Source of the DNA: Streptomyces canus
Lineage (GTDB): Bacteria; Actinomycetota; Actinomycetes; Streptomycetales; Streptomycetaceae
Direction: 5' to 3'
NCBI RefSeq assembly: GCF_030816965.1
Contig: NZ_JAUSYQ010000002.1
Location: 1,240,001 to 1,304,000, forward strand
Length of the DNA stretch: 64,000 bases
A program made the translations under genes and the position numbers. Below, in pieces: positions 55,234 to 64,000 of the stretch. A model generated the notes under the pieces. The model saw only the letters and a list, made by a program, of their open reading frames with translations. It was not told the DNA's origin and made no database searches. Numbering within the stretch: the first letter of the stretch is position 1; every line of letters begins with the position of its first letter.

Positions 55234-56498
55234 CCGGACACGACGGTGACACGGAGCGCACGTTCGCGGCGCTGCCGCCCGCGCACGGGCAGGGTTTCGC
55301 ACAGACGTGGTGGGGCCAGGCCTGGCTGCGGGCACTGGAGGACGCCGCGTTGGACTCACGGCAGGTGAAGACGGGCCGCAGGATCGCACGCGCGGGCGCT
55401 GTGGGCGCGGTCTCGGTACGTCCCGGGCGCATCACGGCCGTCGTCCAGGACCATGATCGCACCACGCACCGCGCCGACGTTCTGCTGGCCGAACTGTCGG
55501 CCGAGCAGTGGGACCGCCTCCTCGACATGGCCGTCGAGCGGGCCGGTCACGTCGCGGCCCTGCTGGACCGTGAGATGCCGCCGCATCTGGTCGAGGACGC
55601 GGCGTCCGCAGGCATCGAACTCCTGCCGGGGCTGGGCGATCTGGAACCGGAGTGCGACTGCGGCGCCTGGGACCACTGCGGGCATACGGCAGCTCTCTGC
55701 TATCAGGTGGCCCGGCTGCTGGACCAGGACCCCTTCGTCCTGCTGCTGATGCGCGGTCGCGGCGAACTCGCCCTCATCGAGGACCTCCAGGACCGCAGCG
55801 CCGCGCCCGTGGAGGAAGCTCCCGAACCGGAAGGGGTGGACGCCGCCGAGGCGTATGCGGCAGGCGACATCCTGCCGCCCCTGCCCGAGACCGCCGAGAT
55901 GCCCGAGAAGCCCGGCTCGCCGCCCTCGCTGGACACCGAAGCCCCGCCCGGACCGGGAGTCGACCCGGTCGCCGTCCGTCATCTGGCCGCTCGGACTGCC
56001 GTAGAGGCTCATCGCCTGCTCGCGGAGGCTCTCCGGCGACCGTCCGAACAGCCGGCCGTCGTACCCGGGCTGACGGCCGCTCAGGACGCCGTGCGTCTCG
56101 CCGTCGGCGCGCCCGACCCGGCACTGACCGAACGGCTCGCCAACGGATCGGGCCGTGATACGCACTCGCTGGCGGACGCCACGCGCGCGTGGCGGCTCGG
56201 TGGTGCGGAAGCGCTGTCGGTGCTGGAGGAGGAATGGGCGCCCTCGGGCGACACACTCGCACGCGCGCGTGCCGCTCTGGACTCGGCCTGGGACGAGGAC
56301 GAACGGCCGTCGCTCAGGGCAGAGGGCAACCGGTGGACGGCCGTCGACGCACCGGCCCAGGTGCGCCTGGGGCGGGACGGGCGGTGGTGGCCGTACCGGC
56401 AGGAGGGGGAACGCTGGATACTCGCGGGCCCGGCGGCCCTGGATCCGGCGACGGCTCTGTCCTCGGCGGAGCTCTTCTCAGCCGAACCGCAGCGGTAG
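55230..56498 (+). CDS. SWIM zinc-finger protein
   Basis: 422 residues. The SWIM motif C-x-C-xn-C-x-H is seen as CDCGAWDHCGH at about residues 146-156. TWWGQAWLRALEDAALDSRQ at the N-terminus is typical of this family. It probably works with the upstream SNF2 helicase on nucleic acid. Start overlaps the helicase stop; its 3' end overlaps the 3' end of the convergent P450 gene. Confidence 0.88.
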   Translation: MTGHDGDTERTFAALPPAHGQGFAQTWWGQAWLRALEDAALDSRQVKTGRRIARAGAVGAVSVRPGRITAVVQDHDRTTHRADVLLAELSAEQWDRLLDMAVERAGHVAALLDREMPPHLVEDAASAGIELLPGLGDLEPECDCGAWDHCGHTAALCYQVARLLDQDPFVLLLMRGRGELALIEDLQDRSAAPVEEAPEPEGVDAAEAYAAGDILPPLPETAEMPEKPGSPPSLDTEAPPGPGVDPVAVRHLAARTAVEAHRLLAEALRRPSEQPAVVPGLTAAQDAVRLAVGAPDPALTERLANGSGRDTHSLADATRAWRLGGAEALSVLEEEWAPSGDTLARARAALDSAWDEDERPSLRAEGNRWTAVDAPAQVRLGRDGRWWPYRQEGERWILAGPAALDPATALSSAELFSAEPQR

Positions 56499-57651
56499 TT
56501 CGGCCAGGCCCCTCAGGAGTGTGCTGCTGCGCCAGGTCAACGTGCCCGGGTCGGTCGCGAAGGCGAGAGCGGGCCGGTGGCGCAGCAGCAGGCGCAGAGC
56601 GACGGCCGCCTCCGCGCGGGCCGGCGGAGCGCCCAGGCAGCGGTGCGGGCCGTGGCCGAATGCCAGGTGCGCGCGTGGGACGCCGTAGGTCGAAGCGGTC
56701 GGGATCGGGAAAACGCAGCGGATCGCGGGAGGCCGCGGCGAGCGAGACCTGCACGGAGTCGCCCGCCTGGATCCGGGTGCCGTCGATGTCGAGCGGCTCG
56801 GCCGCGTAGCGGAACGCGGAGGCGTGGACGGGTGAGTTGTAGCGCAGGGATTCCTCGACGGCCGGGCCGGTGAGGTCCGGGTCGGCGCGGAGCAGGGCGA
56901 GTTGGTCCGGGTGGGCCAGCAGCGCGTGGACGGTTCCGGAGATCAGGTCGACGGTCGTCTCGTGGCCGGCGACGAGGAGCAGGAACGCCAGGCCGAGGAG
57001 TTCTTCGGAGGTGAGGTCCGAGGCTGCCACGAGGTCGCCGAGCAGACCTGTCGCGCGCCGATCGCGTCCTCGGGCGAGCAGACCGGCGAGGTACTCGGTC
57101 AGTGAGGCTGCGGCGGCGGTCGCCGTCTCGGCCGAGGTGGGCATGACGAGTTCGTCGGCCCAGGCGTGGAACACCGCGCGGTCGGCCGCGGGCACCTCCA
57201 GAAGGTCACAGATCACCGTGACGGGCAGCGGCAGCGCGTACCTGGCGACCAGGTCCGCCGTTCCCCGCTCCGGCAGCGCGTCCAGGAGTTCGAGGGCTGT
57301 GGCTTCGATGCCGGGTCGCAGTGCGGTGATCCTCCCTGCCGTGAAGTGAGACGCCACCAGTCGACGCAGCCGGGTGTGCTGCGGAGGGTCGCTCTGGAGC
57401 ATGTTGCGGCCGACGGCGTGTCCGCCGTCGCTCCGCCAGGACGAGGAATGCCGGATGTCGTTGCGCAGGCGCGGGTCGGTCAGCGCGGCTCGCGCCGCGT
57501 CATGGGCGACGACGAGCCAGCTCTCACCGCTTCCGGGCACGAGGACGCGGTGCACTGCGCCCTTGGCCCGCAGCGCGGCGTAGACGGGGTACGGGTTCGA
57601 GGCCAAGTCATGGCCGTCCGGGGTCAGCTCCTCGAGCGTGGGCCCGGGCAC
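56478..57651 (-). pseudogene. Cytochrome P450 frameshifted before the haem-ligand loop
   Basis: GTG 57651 (AAGGA upstream) begins a normal bacterial P450: I-helix LLLVAGHETTVDLI and the ExxR region AVEESLRYNSP are intact. Reading frame is lost at about 56669-56681 within a GCGCGC run. The haem-binding loop FGHGPHRCLG lies intact in the next frame (about 56631-56668), and the protein would then end normally at 56478. A single base change in length would restore it. It is a fresh pseudogene or a sequencing error. Confidence 0.8.
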
Positions 57652-57703
57652 GGTGGTTCCTTTCGGTAGCGGTCGTCAGGCTTACGGCGTCCCCGCCCGG
57701 CCT

Positions 57704-58567
57704 TCACCGCTCGGCGCGCCAGAGCGGGTGCACCGAGGCCGCGAGGGCCGTCGCCTGGGCGTGGCCGGCCCGGGCGGCCGCGGGGCGGCGCGCGTCGGAC
57801 GTCAAGTCGCGGCCCATGGCCCGGCGTGCGGAGCGGTCCGGCGTCACGAGGGTGACGTGGGCGCCTTCGGCGGCGAGGACGGCCGCCTGCTGTTCGGCAG
57901 CGGGATGAGGACCCACGGCGGCGGGGATCGGGGCGATGGCCAGGACGTGGTGACGGCCACGCGCGAGGTGGATGTTGGCCGTGGAACGGCTGCCCCCGTC
58001 CATCCAGCGGCGCCCGGCCAAGGTGATCGCGGGCCAGACCACGGGTACAGCGCAGCTTGCGACGACGGCTTCGAGGAGCGTGACGCCCGAGTCGGCGTCG
58101 AAGGCCGTCAGTTGCCCGGAGAGGGCGTCGACGGCGGTGATCCGCAGTGCGCGGTCGGGCCAGTCCCCCACGCTCCGCAGCAGTGGACGCAGGGCGTCGT
58201 ACACATCGGACTCAGGACCCGTGCGGGCCTTCAGCGCCGCTCGCCCGAGGCGCAGCACGGAACGCTCCGGATCGCGGGAGCCCAGCGCGGCCCACAGAAA
58301 GCGAAGCGTCTGAGCAGACGTCACAGCGAGGCCCACCCGGTCGGCGCGGGCCAGTTGGCGTTCGTACAGCTCGCGCGCGGTCTCGCCCGCGAGGAGACGC
58401 GAACCGAAGATCGCACCGGCCGAGGTCCCGATGACGACATCCGCGCGGGCCGGGTCGACACCGGCGTCGCACAGGCCCGCGAGAACTCCCGTCATCCAGG
58501 CTCCGCCGACGAGGCCGCCCCCGCCGATAGCGACGGCGCCGGTACGGCGTCGCGATGCGCGAGGCAA
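57704..58567 (-). CDS. Patatin-like phospholipase
   Basis: 287 residues. GGGGLVGGAWMTGVLAGL gives the oxyanion loop, GTSAGA the nucleophile (G-x-S-x-G) and WMDGGSRS the Asp of the Ser-Asp dyad. Such enzymes deacylate lipids. TTG 58567 is the only start that keeps the Gly-rich loop, so the gene's 5' end overlaps the divergent TetR gene. Confidence 0.85.
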   Translation of the reverse strand: MPRASRRRTGAVAIGGGGLVGGAWMTGVLAGLCDAGVDPARADVVIGTSAGAIFGSRLLAGETARELYERQLARADRVGLAVTSAQTLRFLWAALGSRDPERSVLRLGRAALKARTGPESDVYDALRPLLRSVGDWPDRALRITAVDALSGQLTAFDADSGVTLLEAVVASCAVPVVWPAITLAGRRWMDGGSRSTANIHLARGRHHVLAIAPIPAAVGPHPAAEQQAAVLAAEGAHVTLVTPDRSARRAMGRDLTSDARRPAAARAGHAQATALAASVHPLWRAER

Positions 58568-59198
58568 CCGGGAGTTGCTGGTCGAGGCCGCTCACGAGGT
58601 GTTCACGGAGCAGGGGTTGGAGGCACCCCTGGACGTCATCGCGCGCCGGGCGGGGGTGGGAAACGCCACGCTCTACCGGCATTTTCCGAGCCGTGCCGCC
58701 CTGGTCGACGCGGTCTTCCGCGACCCGCTGACGGGCACCATGGCCGCGGGCGAGCAGGCCCGGGCCGCCGCGGATCCCTGGGAGGGACTCGTCGGCTACA
58801 TGGAAGCGGTGTTCGCCGTCCTGGCGACCGATCGCGGTACGAACGACCTGATGACGACGCACCTCGAGGGCGTCGAGTCATTGCAGGCCGTGCACGCCCA
58901 CAACCGGGCGACGATGGAACTGCTCCTGCGCCGTGGGTGTAAGGCGGGAAGCATCCGGGCGGACGTCACGACAGAGGACGTCCTCTTCGCGCTCGCCGCG
59001 CTCGGCCGGGCCGTCCCCTCCCTCGCCACGGCCGTCGGCCCCGAAGCCTGGCGTCGTCCTCTCGCCCTGCTCCTCGACGGTCTGCGCGCCTCGCCGGCCG
59101 TCGCACCCCTCCCGTCCCCCGCGCTTACGGCGGACGAACTCGGCGATGTACTCCAAGGATTGGGACCGCACCGGCCACCCCGCAGCTCGCCCGGCTGA
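58431..59198 (+). CDS. TetR-family transcriptional regulator
   Basis: 255 residues. RELLVEAAHEVFTEQGLEAP, LDVIARRAGVGNATLYRHFP is a TetR helix-turn-helix, followed by a helical ligand-binding domain. The N-terminal 45 residues are Pro-rich and unusual, and overlap the divergent patatin gene by 137 bases. It probably regulates the patatin or P450 neighbours. Confidence 0.88.
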   Translation: MTTSARAGSTPASHRPARTPVIQAPPTRPPPPIATAPVRRRDARGNRELLVEAAHEVFTEQGLEAPLDVIARRAGVGNATLYRHFPSRAALVDAVFRDPLTGTMAAGEQARAAADPWEGLVGYMEAVFAVLATDRGTNDLMTTHLEGVESLQAVHAHNRATMELLLRRGCKAGSIRADVTTEDVLFALAALGRAVPSLATAVGPEAWRRPLALLLDGLRASPAVAPLPSPALTADELGDVLQGLGPHRPPRSSPG

Positions 59199-59325
59199 GC
59201 ACGCGGCACGCGCACGTGTGCCGCGATGCCGGGCCGACGCCACACGCTCACCCTTGGGTCGTACGGCGTTTCGAGCGGGGCCCAAATGTGGCCGCTGTCA
59301 CCGTACTTGGTCTCCAGGAGGCCCC

Positions 59326-59655
59326 ATGTCCCCGCATGCCGACGGCCGACGCCCCGCCAGGCGCACCGCAGCGGCGGGTGTATCCCTCGCCCTGATCGGG
59401 GCGGGGCCGGTCATGGGTGCCCCGTCGGGCGAGGCGCGTGTCGTCCGGACAGCGACGCTCGGCGACACCCCGCTGGGCGCGTTCAGCAACAGGCTCACGC
59501 CGGGCACGGTGGCCGACGACCGCGGGGTGCACCTCGGCGGCATCGGCAGTGACCCCTGCCCGGCGGGCCGCGGGCGCCTTCGACGCCGACGGCCGACTGG
59601 TCGACAGCGGGGTGGAGACGACGGTGTCGTACGTCCGGCTGCCGCACCGCCTCTG
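59326..59655 (+). pseudogene. Remnant of a secreted phytase-like (esterase-like) protein
   Basis: ATG 59326 starts a signal peptide-like stretch and GDTPLGAFSNRLTPGTVADD, typical of the N-terminus of secreted esterase-like/phytase-family proteins. After HLGGIGSD the frame is lost, and a second frame gives FDADGRLVDSGVETTVSYVR, possibly from another part of the gene. The normal core is absent, so an internal deletion with a frameshift is likely. Confidence 0.6.
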
Positions 59656-59657
59656 AC

Positions 59658-60113
59658 TCACCCGATCAGAGACGGCAGCAACGACTCCAGGTCACTCGGG
59701 AACTCGCTGGGGATGTCGCTCGGGAACTGCGACGGGAGCTCGCTGGGCAACTCGCTGGGAAGCCGCGTGGGCAGGCTGAACGACGGCTTGGGAGAACCGC
59801 TCGTACTGGTCGCCGGGGCCGGGTCCTTGTCCGGCGAGTCGTCGTTCCCCGAGGCCATGAAGACCACCACGAGGGCGACGGCCACGGCCGCCGCGATCAC
59901 GGCGAGCAGGGCGAACAACGGGCTCCGGCGCCTTCTCTGACCGCTCGGCCCGGGGTCGCCGACCGGACCCGTCTTCTGAGTCGACGGCAGACCCCCGTAC
60001 GGGTTCGGACCGTTGCGCCCGAAGTCGTCAGGGGGTGGTCCGAAGCCACCGCCCGGAGGCGGTGTGTCACCCGGCGGTCCGGGCGGCTGGGGCGGTACCG
60101 GCGGCATGGCCAT
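59658..60113 (-). CDS. Membrane protein with Pro-rich N-terminus and PSELPSE repeats
   Basis: 151 residues from ATG 60113. A Pro/Gly-rich cytoplasmic N-terminus (MAMPPVPPQPPGPPGDTPPP), a transmembrane helix (PLFALLAVIAAAVAVALVVV) and an extracellular tail made of Ser-Glu/Asp-Leu/Phe-Pro repeats. The tail repeats every four residues (PSEL, PSQF, PSDI). Function unknown. Confidence 0.7.
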   Translation of the reverse strand: MAMPPVPPQPPGPPGDTPPPGGGFGPPPDDFGRNGPNPYGGLPSTQKTGPVGDPGPSGQRRRRSPLFALLAVIAAAVAVALVVVFMASGNDDSPDKDPAPATSTSGSPKPSFSLPTRLPSELPSELPSQFPSDIPSEFPSDLESLLPSLIG

Positions 60114-60240
60114 ACCGTCCAGAGTCGCCTCGAACCGGTCACGGGGCGACCCCCGCGCGGAAGTTGATACGCCCCCATGCCGTGGATCGCATGATTCCGG
60201 CACATTCCGCGTGAGGGTCGCTGCAAGTCCGCACGCGCGC

Positions 60241-60276
60241 GTGCCGTCGGCGGAGGCCACTCACGGCCGACGGCAC
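60241..60276 (-). terminator. Hairpin terminator of xylA
   Basis: An 11-bp inverted repeat (GTGCCGTCGGC / GCCGACGGCAC) 17 bases after the xylA stop. Confidence 0.8.
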
Positions 60277-60293
60277 ACGCGTGTGGGGCTCAT

Positions 60294-61622
<1,329 letters not shown>

Positions 61623-63068
61623 ATGTCAGCAGCCGAGGGTCCGCTCGTCGTCGGCGTGGACACGTCCACCCAGTCCACCAAGGCGCTGGTGGTCGACGCG
61701 GCCACCGGCCGGGTCGTCGCGCGGGGCCAGGCGCCGCACACCGTGTCCTCCGGGGCCGGCCGTGAGAGCGACCCCCGCCAGTGGTGGGACGCGCTGTCCG
61801 AGGCGCTGCGCCAATGCGGGGACGCGGCCCGCGAAGCCGCCGCGGTGTCGATCGGGGGACAGCAGCACGGCCTCGTCACGCTCGACGCACAGGGCGAGCC
61901 GGTGCGGCCGGCCCTCCTGTGGAACGACGTGCGCTCAGCGCCCCAGGCTCGGCGACTGATCGAGGAACTGGGCGGCCCGAAGGCCTGGGCGGAGCGGACC
62001 GGCAGCGTGCCGGGCGCCTCCTTCACGGTCACGAAGTGGGCCTGGCTCGCCGAGCACGAGCCGGAGGCCCTGCGCGCCACGAAAGCCGTGCGTCTTCCGC
62101 ACGACTACCTCACCGAGCGCCTCACCGGCGAGGGCACGACGGACCGGGGCGACGCCTCCGGCACCGGCTGGTGGGCGTCGGCGACGGAGTCGTACGACGA
62201 CGAGATCCTCGCGCGCGTGGGACTCGACCCCGCTCTGCTCCCCCGCGTGGTCCGGCCCGGCGAGGTGGCCGGCACCGTGCGCGACGGCCATGACCTGCCG
62301 TTCTCCAAGGGCACCCTGGTCGCCCCCGGCACCGGCGACAACGCCGCGGCCGCGCTCGGCCTCGGGCTGCGCCCCGGTACGCCGGTGATGAGCCTGGGCA
62401 CCTCGGGCACGGTGTACGCCGTCTCGAAGCACCGCCCCACCGACCCGACCGGCACGGTGGCGGGCTTCGCCGACGCCCACGGAGACTGGCTGCCGCTGGC
62501 CTGCACCCTGAACTGCACGCTCGCCGTGGACCGCGTCGCGGCGCTGCTGGGCCTGGACCGCGAGGCCGTCGAGCCGGTCTCGGGGGTCACCCTGCTGCCC
62601 TACCTGGACGGCGAGCGGACACCGAACCTGCCGAACGCCTCCGGGGTACTGCACGGCCTTCGCCACGACACCACCGGCGGCCAGCTCCTCCAGGCGGCCT
62701 ACGACGGCGCCGTACAGGCCCTGCTGGGAGCGCTGGACCTGGTGCTGGACCAGGACGCGGATCGTTCGACGCCCCTGCTGCTCATCGGCGGCGGCGCGCA
62801 GGGCACCGCCTGGCAGCAGACCGTACGGCGACTCTCGGGGCGCCCCGTCCAGGTGCCCGAGGCCAAGGAACTGGTGGCGCTCGGCGCCGCCGCGCAGGCC
62901 GCCGGACTGCTCACCGGCGAGGACCCGGGCGCGGTCGCCCGGCGCTGGAACACCGCCGCCGGGCCGGTTCTGGAGGCCGTGGAGCGGGACGACGAGACGC
63001 TGGCCAGGATCGCCGGGGTACTCTCCGACGCTGCTCCGCTGCTGGAGCGGGGGACCTCTGAGGGGTGA
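61623..63068 (+). CDS. xylB: Xylulokinase
   Basis: 481 residues, FGGY family. VVGVDTSTQSTKALVVD near the N-terminus is the phosphate-1 motif; PALLWNDVRS lies in the sugar site; GTGDNAAAALGLG and SLGTSGTVY are family motifs; LIGGGAQGTAWQQTVR is the adenosine-binding motif. It phosphorylates D-xylulose. AGGGAG precedes the ATG. Confidence 0.96.
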   Translation: MSAAEGPLVVGVDTSTQSTKALVVDAATGRVVARGQAPHTVSSGAGRESDPRQWWDALSEALRQCGDAAREAAAVSIGGQQHGLVTLDAQGEPVRPALLWNDVRSAPQARRLIEELGGPKAWAERTGSVPGASFTVTKWAWLAEHEPEALRATKAVRLPHDYLTERLTGEGTTDRGDASGTGWWASATESYDDEILARVGLDPALLPRVVRPGEVAGTVRDGHDLPFSKGTLVAPGTGDNAAAALGLGLRPGTPVMSLGTSGTVYAVSKHRPTDPTGTVAGFADAHGDWLPLACTLNCTLAVDRVAALLGLDREAVEPVSGVTLLPYLDGERTPNLPNASGVLHGLRHDTTGGQLLQAAYDGAVQALLGALDLVLDQDADRSTPLLLIGGGAQGTAWQQTVRRLSGRPVQVPEAKELVALGAAAQAAGLLTGEDPGAVARRWNTAAGPVLEAVERDDETLARIAGVLSDAAPLLERGTSEG

Positions 63069-63075
63069 GGGAGGC

Positions 63076-64000
63076 ATGACCGCACCGCTGCACGACGCCC
63101 ACCCGGCGGGTCCGGGGCGTGGCCTGCCCGACACCCAGCAGGGCATGCGCCGCCGCAACCTGGCCCGGGTCATGCACGCCGTGAGTGCCGAGGGACCGTT
63201 GTCGCGTGCCGCGGTCGCCTCGCGCATCGGGCTGACCCGGGCCGCGGTGTCGACCCTCGTCGACGAGCTCATACGTTCGGGGCTGATCGAGGAGCTGGGT
63301 CCCGAGCGTCCCGGCCGGGTGGGCAGGCCGGGCTCCGCGCTCGCCGTCAGCGGGCGGGGGCCGGCCGGGATAGGCGCCGAGGTCGGCGTGGACCACCTCG
63401 CGGTCTGCGCGGTCGATCTGCGCGGACAGGTGCGCTCGCGGGTGGTGCGGTACGCCGCGAACAGAGGCCGCTCCCCCGAGCCGGTGATCGCGGAACTCAC
63501 CTCCCTCGTACAGCAGGTGGTGGCCGAGGCAGAGGCCGAAGGCCTGTGGCCCGCGGGGCTCGCGGTGGCGGTGCCCGGTCTGGTGGCGCGTGACGCCCGG
63601 ACCGTCGTCCGGGCCCCGAACCTCGACTGGCACGACACGGACCTGGGCACCCTGCTGCCCGAGGACTTCCCGCTGACCGTGGGCAACGAGGCCAACTTCG
63701 GCGCGCTGGCCGAACTCTGGCTGGGCGACGCCACCCCCCACGACTTCCTGCACGTCTCGGCGGAGATCGGCATCGGCGCGGCGCTCGTGGTTGACGGGCA
63801 ACTGCTGCGCGGCACCCGCGGTTTCGCGGGCGAGCTGGGCCATGTGCCGGTCCGCCCCGACGGCCCCCGGTGTGCGTGCGGCGGGCGCGGCTGCCTGGAG
63901 CAGTACGCCGGCGAGGAGGCGGTGTTGCGGGCGGCCGGCCTGGAGTCGGGCGAGGACCGAGTCGGACTGCTCGCGGAGCATGCCGCAGAGGGCGACGAGG
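63076..64000 (+). CDS. ROK-family regulator (XylR-like), partial
   Basis: At least 308 residues before the window ends. A MarR-like winged helix (LARVMHAVSAEGPLSRAAVA, LTRAAVSTLVDEL) is followed by a ROK sugar-kinase-like domain with GFAGELGHVPV and the CACGGRGCLEQY zinc-binding motif. It starts 7 bases after xylB and likely represses xyl genes when xylose is absent. Confidence 0.92.
   Translation, partial: MTAPLHDAHPAGPGRGLPDTQQGMRRRNLARVMHAVSAEGPLSRAAVASRIGLTRAAVSTLVDELIRSGLIEELGPERPGRVGRPGSALAVSGRGPAGIGAEVGVDHLAVCAVDLRGQVRSRVVRYAANRGRSPEPVIAELTSLVQQVVAEAEAEGLWPAGLAVAVPGLVARDARTVVRAPNLDWHDTDLGTLLPEDFPLTVGNEANFGALAELWLGDATPHDFLHVSAEIGIGAALVVDGQLLRGTRGFAGELGHVPVRPDGPRCACGGRGCLEQYAGEEAVLRAAGLESGEDRVGLLAEHAAEGDE

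Noticed and set aside
61935..63815. Leftward open frame of 626 codons
   Set aside because: Antisense to xylB and the ROK regulator, both well supported.

Overview
The very high GC content, the strong third-position GC bias and the gene content (a conservon, xylose genes of Streptomyces type, FtsK/TraB-type transfer genes) point to a Streptomyces or close relative. The window covers the right-hand part of an integrated mobile element (about 1-40,010) and a stretch of ordinary chromosome (about 40,010-64,000).

Element, left part (1-8,416, mostly leftward): a partial head protein, a portal protein, and the large and small terminase subunits form a phage packaging module read leftward off the window edge. 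They are followed by small accessory genes, several of them too short to be found by routine ORF calling. Middle-left (8,417-15,830): a mirror-symmetric array of 8-bp repeats sits beside a TraB/FtsK-like DNA translocase, a membrane protein and a coiled-coil/DUF2637-like membrane protein. This is the conjugation-type block. Many small zinc-ribbon or regulatory proteins follow, and the block ends in an excisionase-like gene. Regulatory block (15,945-17,957, rightward): a UTRA-only protein, a full GntR/UTRA repressor and a GIY-YIG nuclease domain fused to a GntR DNA-binding domain. The excisionase promoter and the GIY-YIG/GntR promoter share an operator-like sequence. Then come DUF6907, NUDIX, SLOG/DUF2493 and a divergent C5 cytosine methyltransferase.

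Replication and recombination (23,153-37,263, leftward): DnaB helicase, DnaC-like loader and a winged-helix initiator that carries six iterons inside its own coding sequence (lambda O-like). These are followed by an HNH nuclease, a Sak4-like ATPase, a RecE-like exonuclease and a DnaQ-like exonuclease, then a long run of small genes joined by 4-bp or 1-bp stop/start overlaps. An XRE repressor, a conserved element gene and a tyrosine integrase (37,489-39,966, rightward) close the element. The integrase abuts a DUF6397 gene that is truncated by the insertion.

The element thus joins phage packaging to Streptomyces plasmid-type conjugation functions, like a 'plasmid-phage'. Whether it packages, conjugates or both cannot be told from this window, because its left end lies outside.

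Chromosome: an extra roadblock gene and an F420/PPOX-type enzyme, then a conservon (sensor kinase, roadblock, DUF742, GTPase; cvnA-D type), an MHYT membrane protein, a methyltransferase, an FAD monooxygenase, a fatty-acid desaturase, an SNF2 helicase/SWIM-protein pair, a cytochrome P450 frameshifted just before its haem-ligand motif, a patatin-like phospholipase overlapping a divergent TetR gene, and the xylA / xylB-ROK regulator locus. Three degraded genes lie here (an alpha/beta hydrolase remnant, the P450 and a secreted phytase-like remnant).

No gap longer than 300 bases lacks a gene. I saw no tRNA, rRNA, CRISPR array or insertion sequence.
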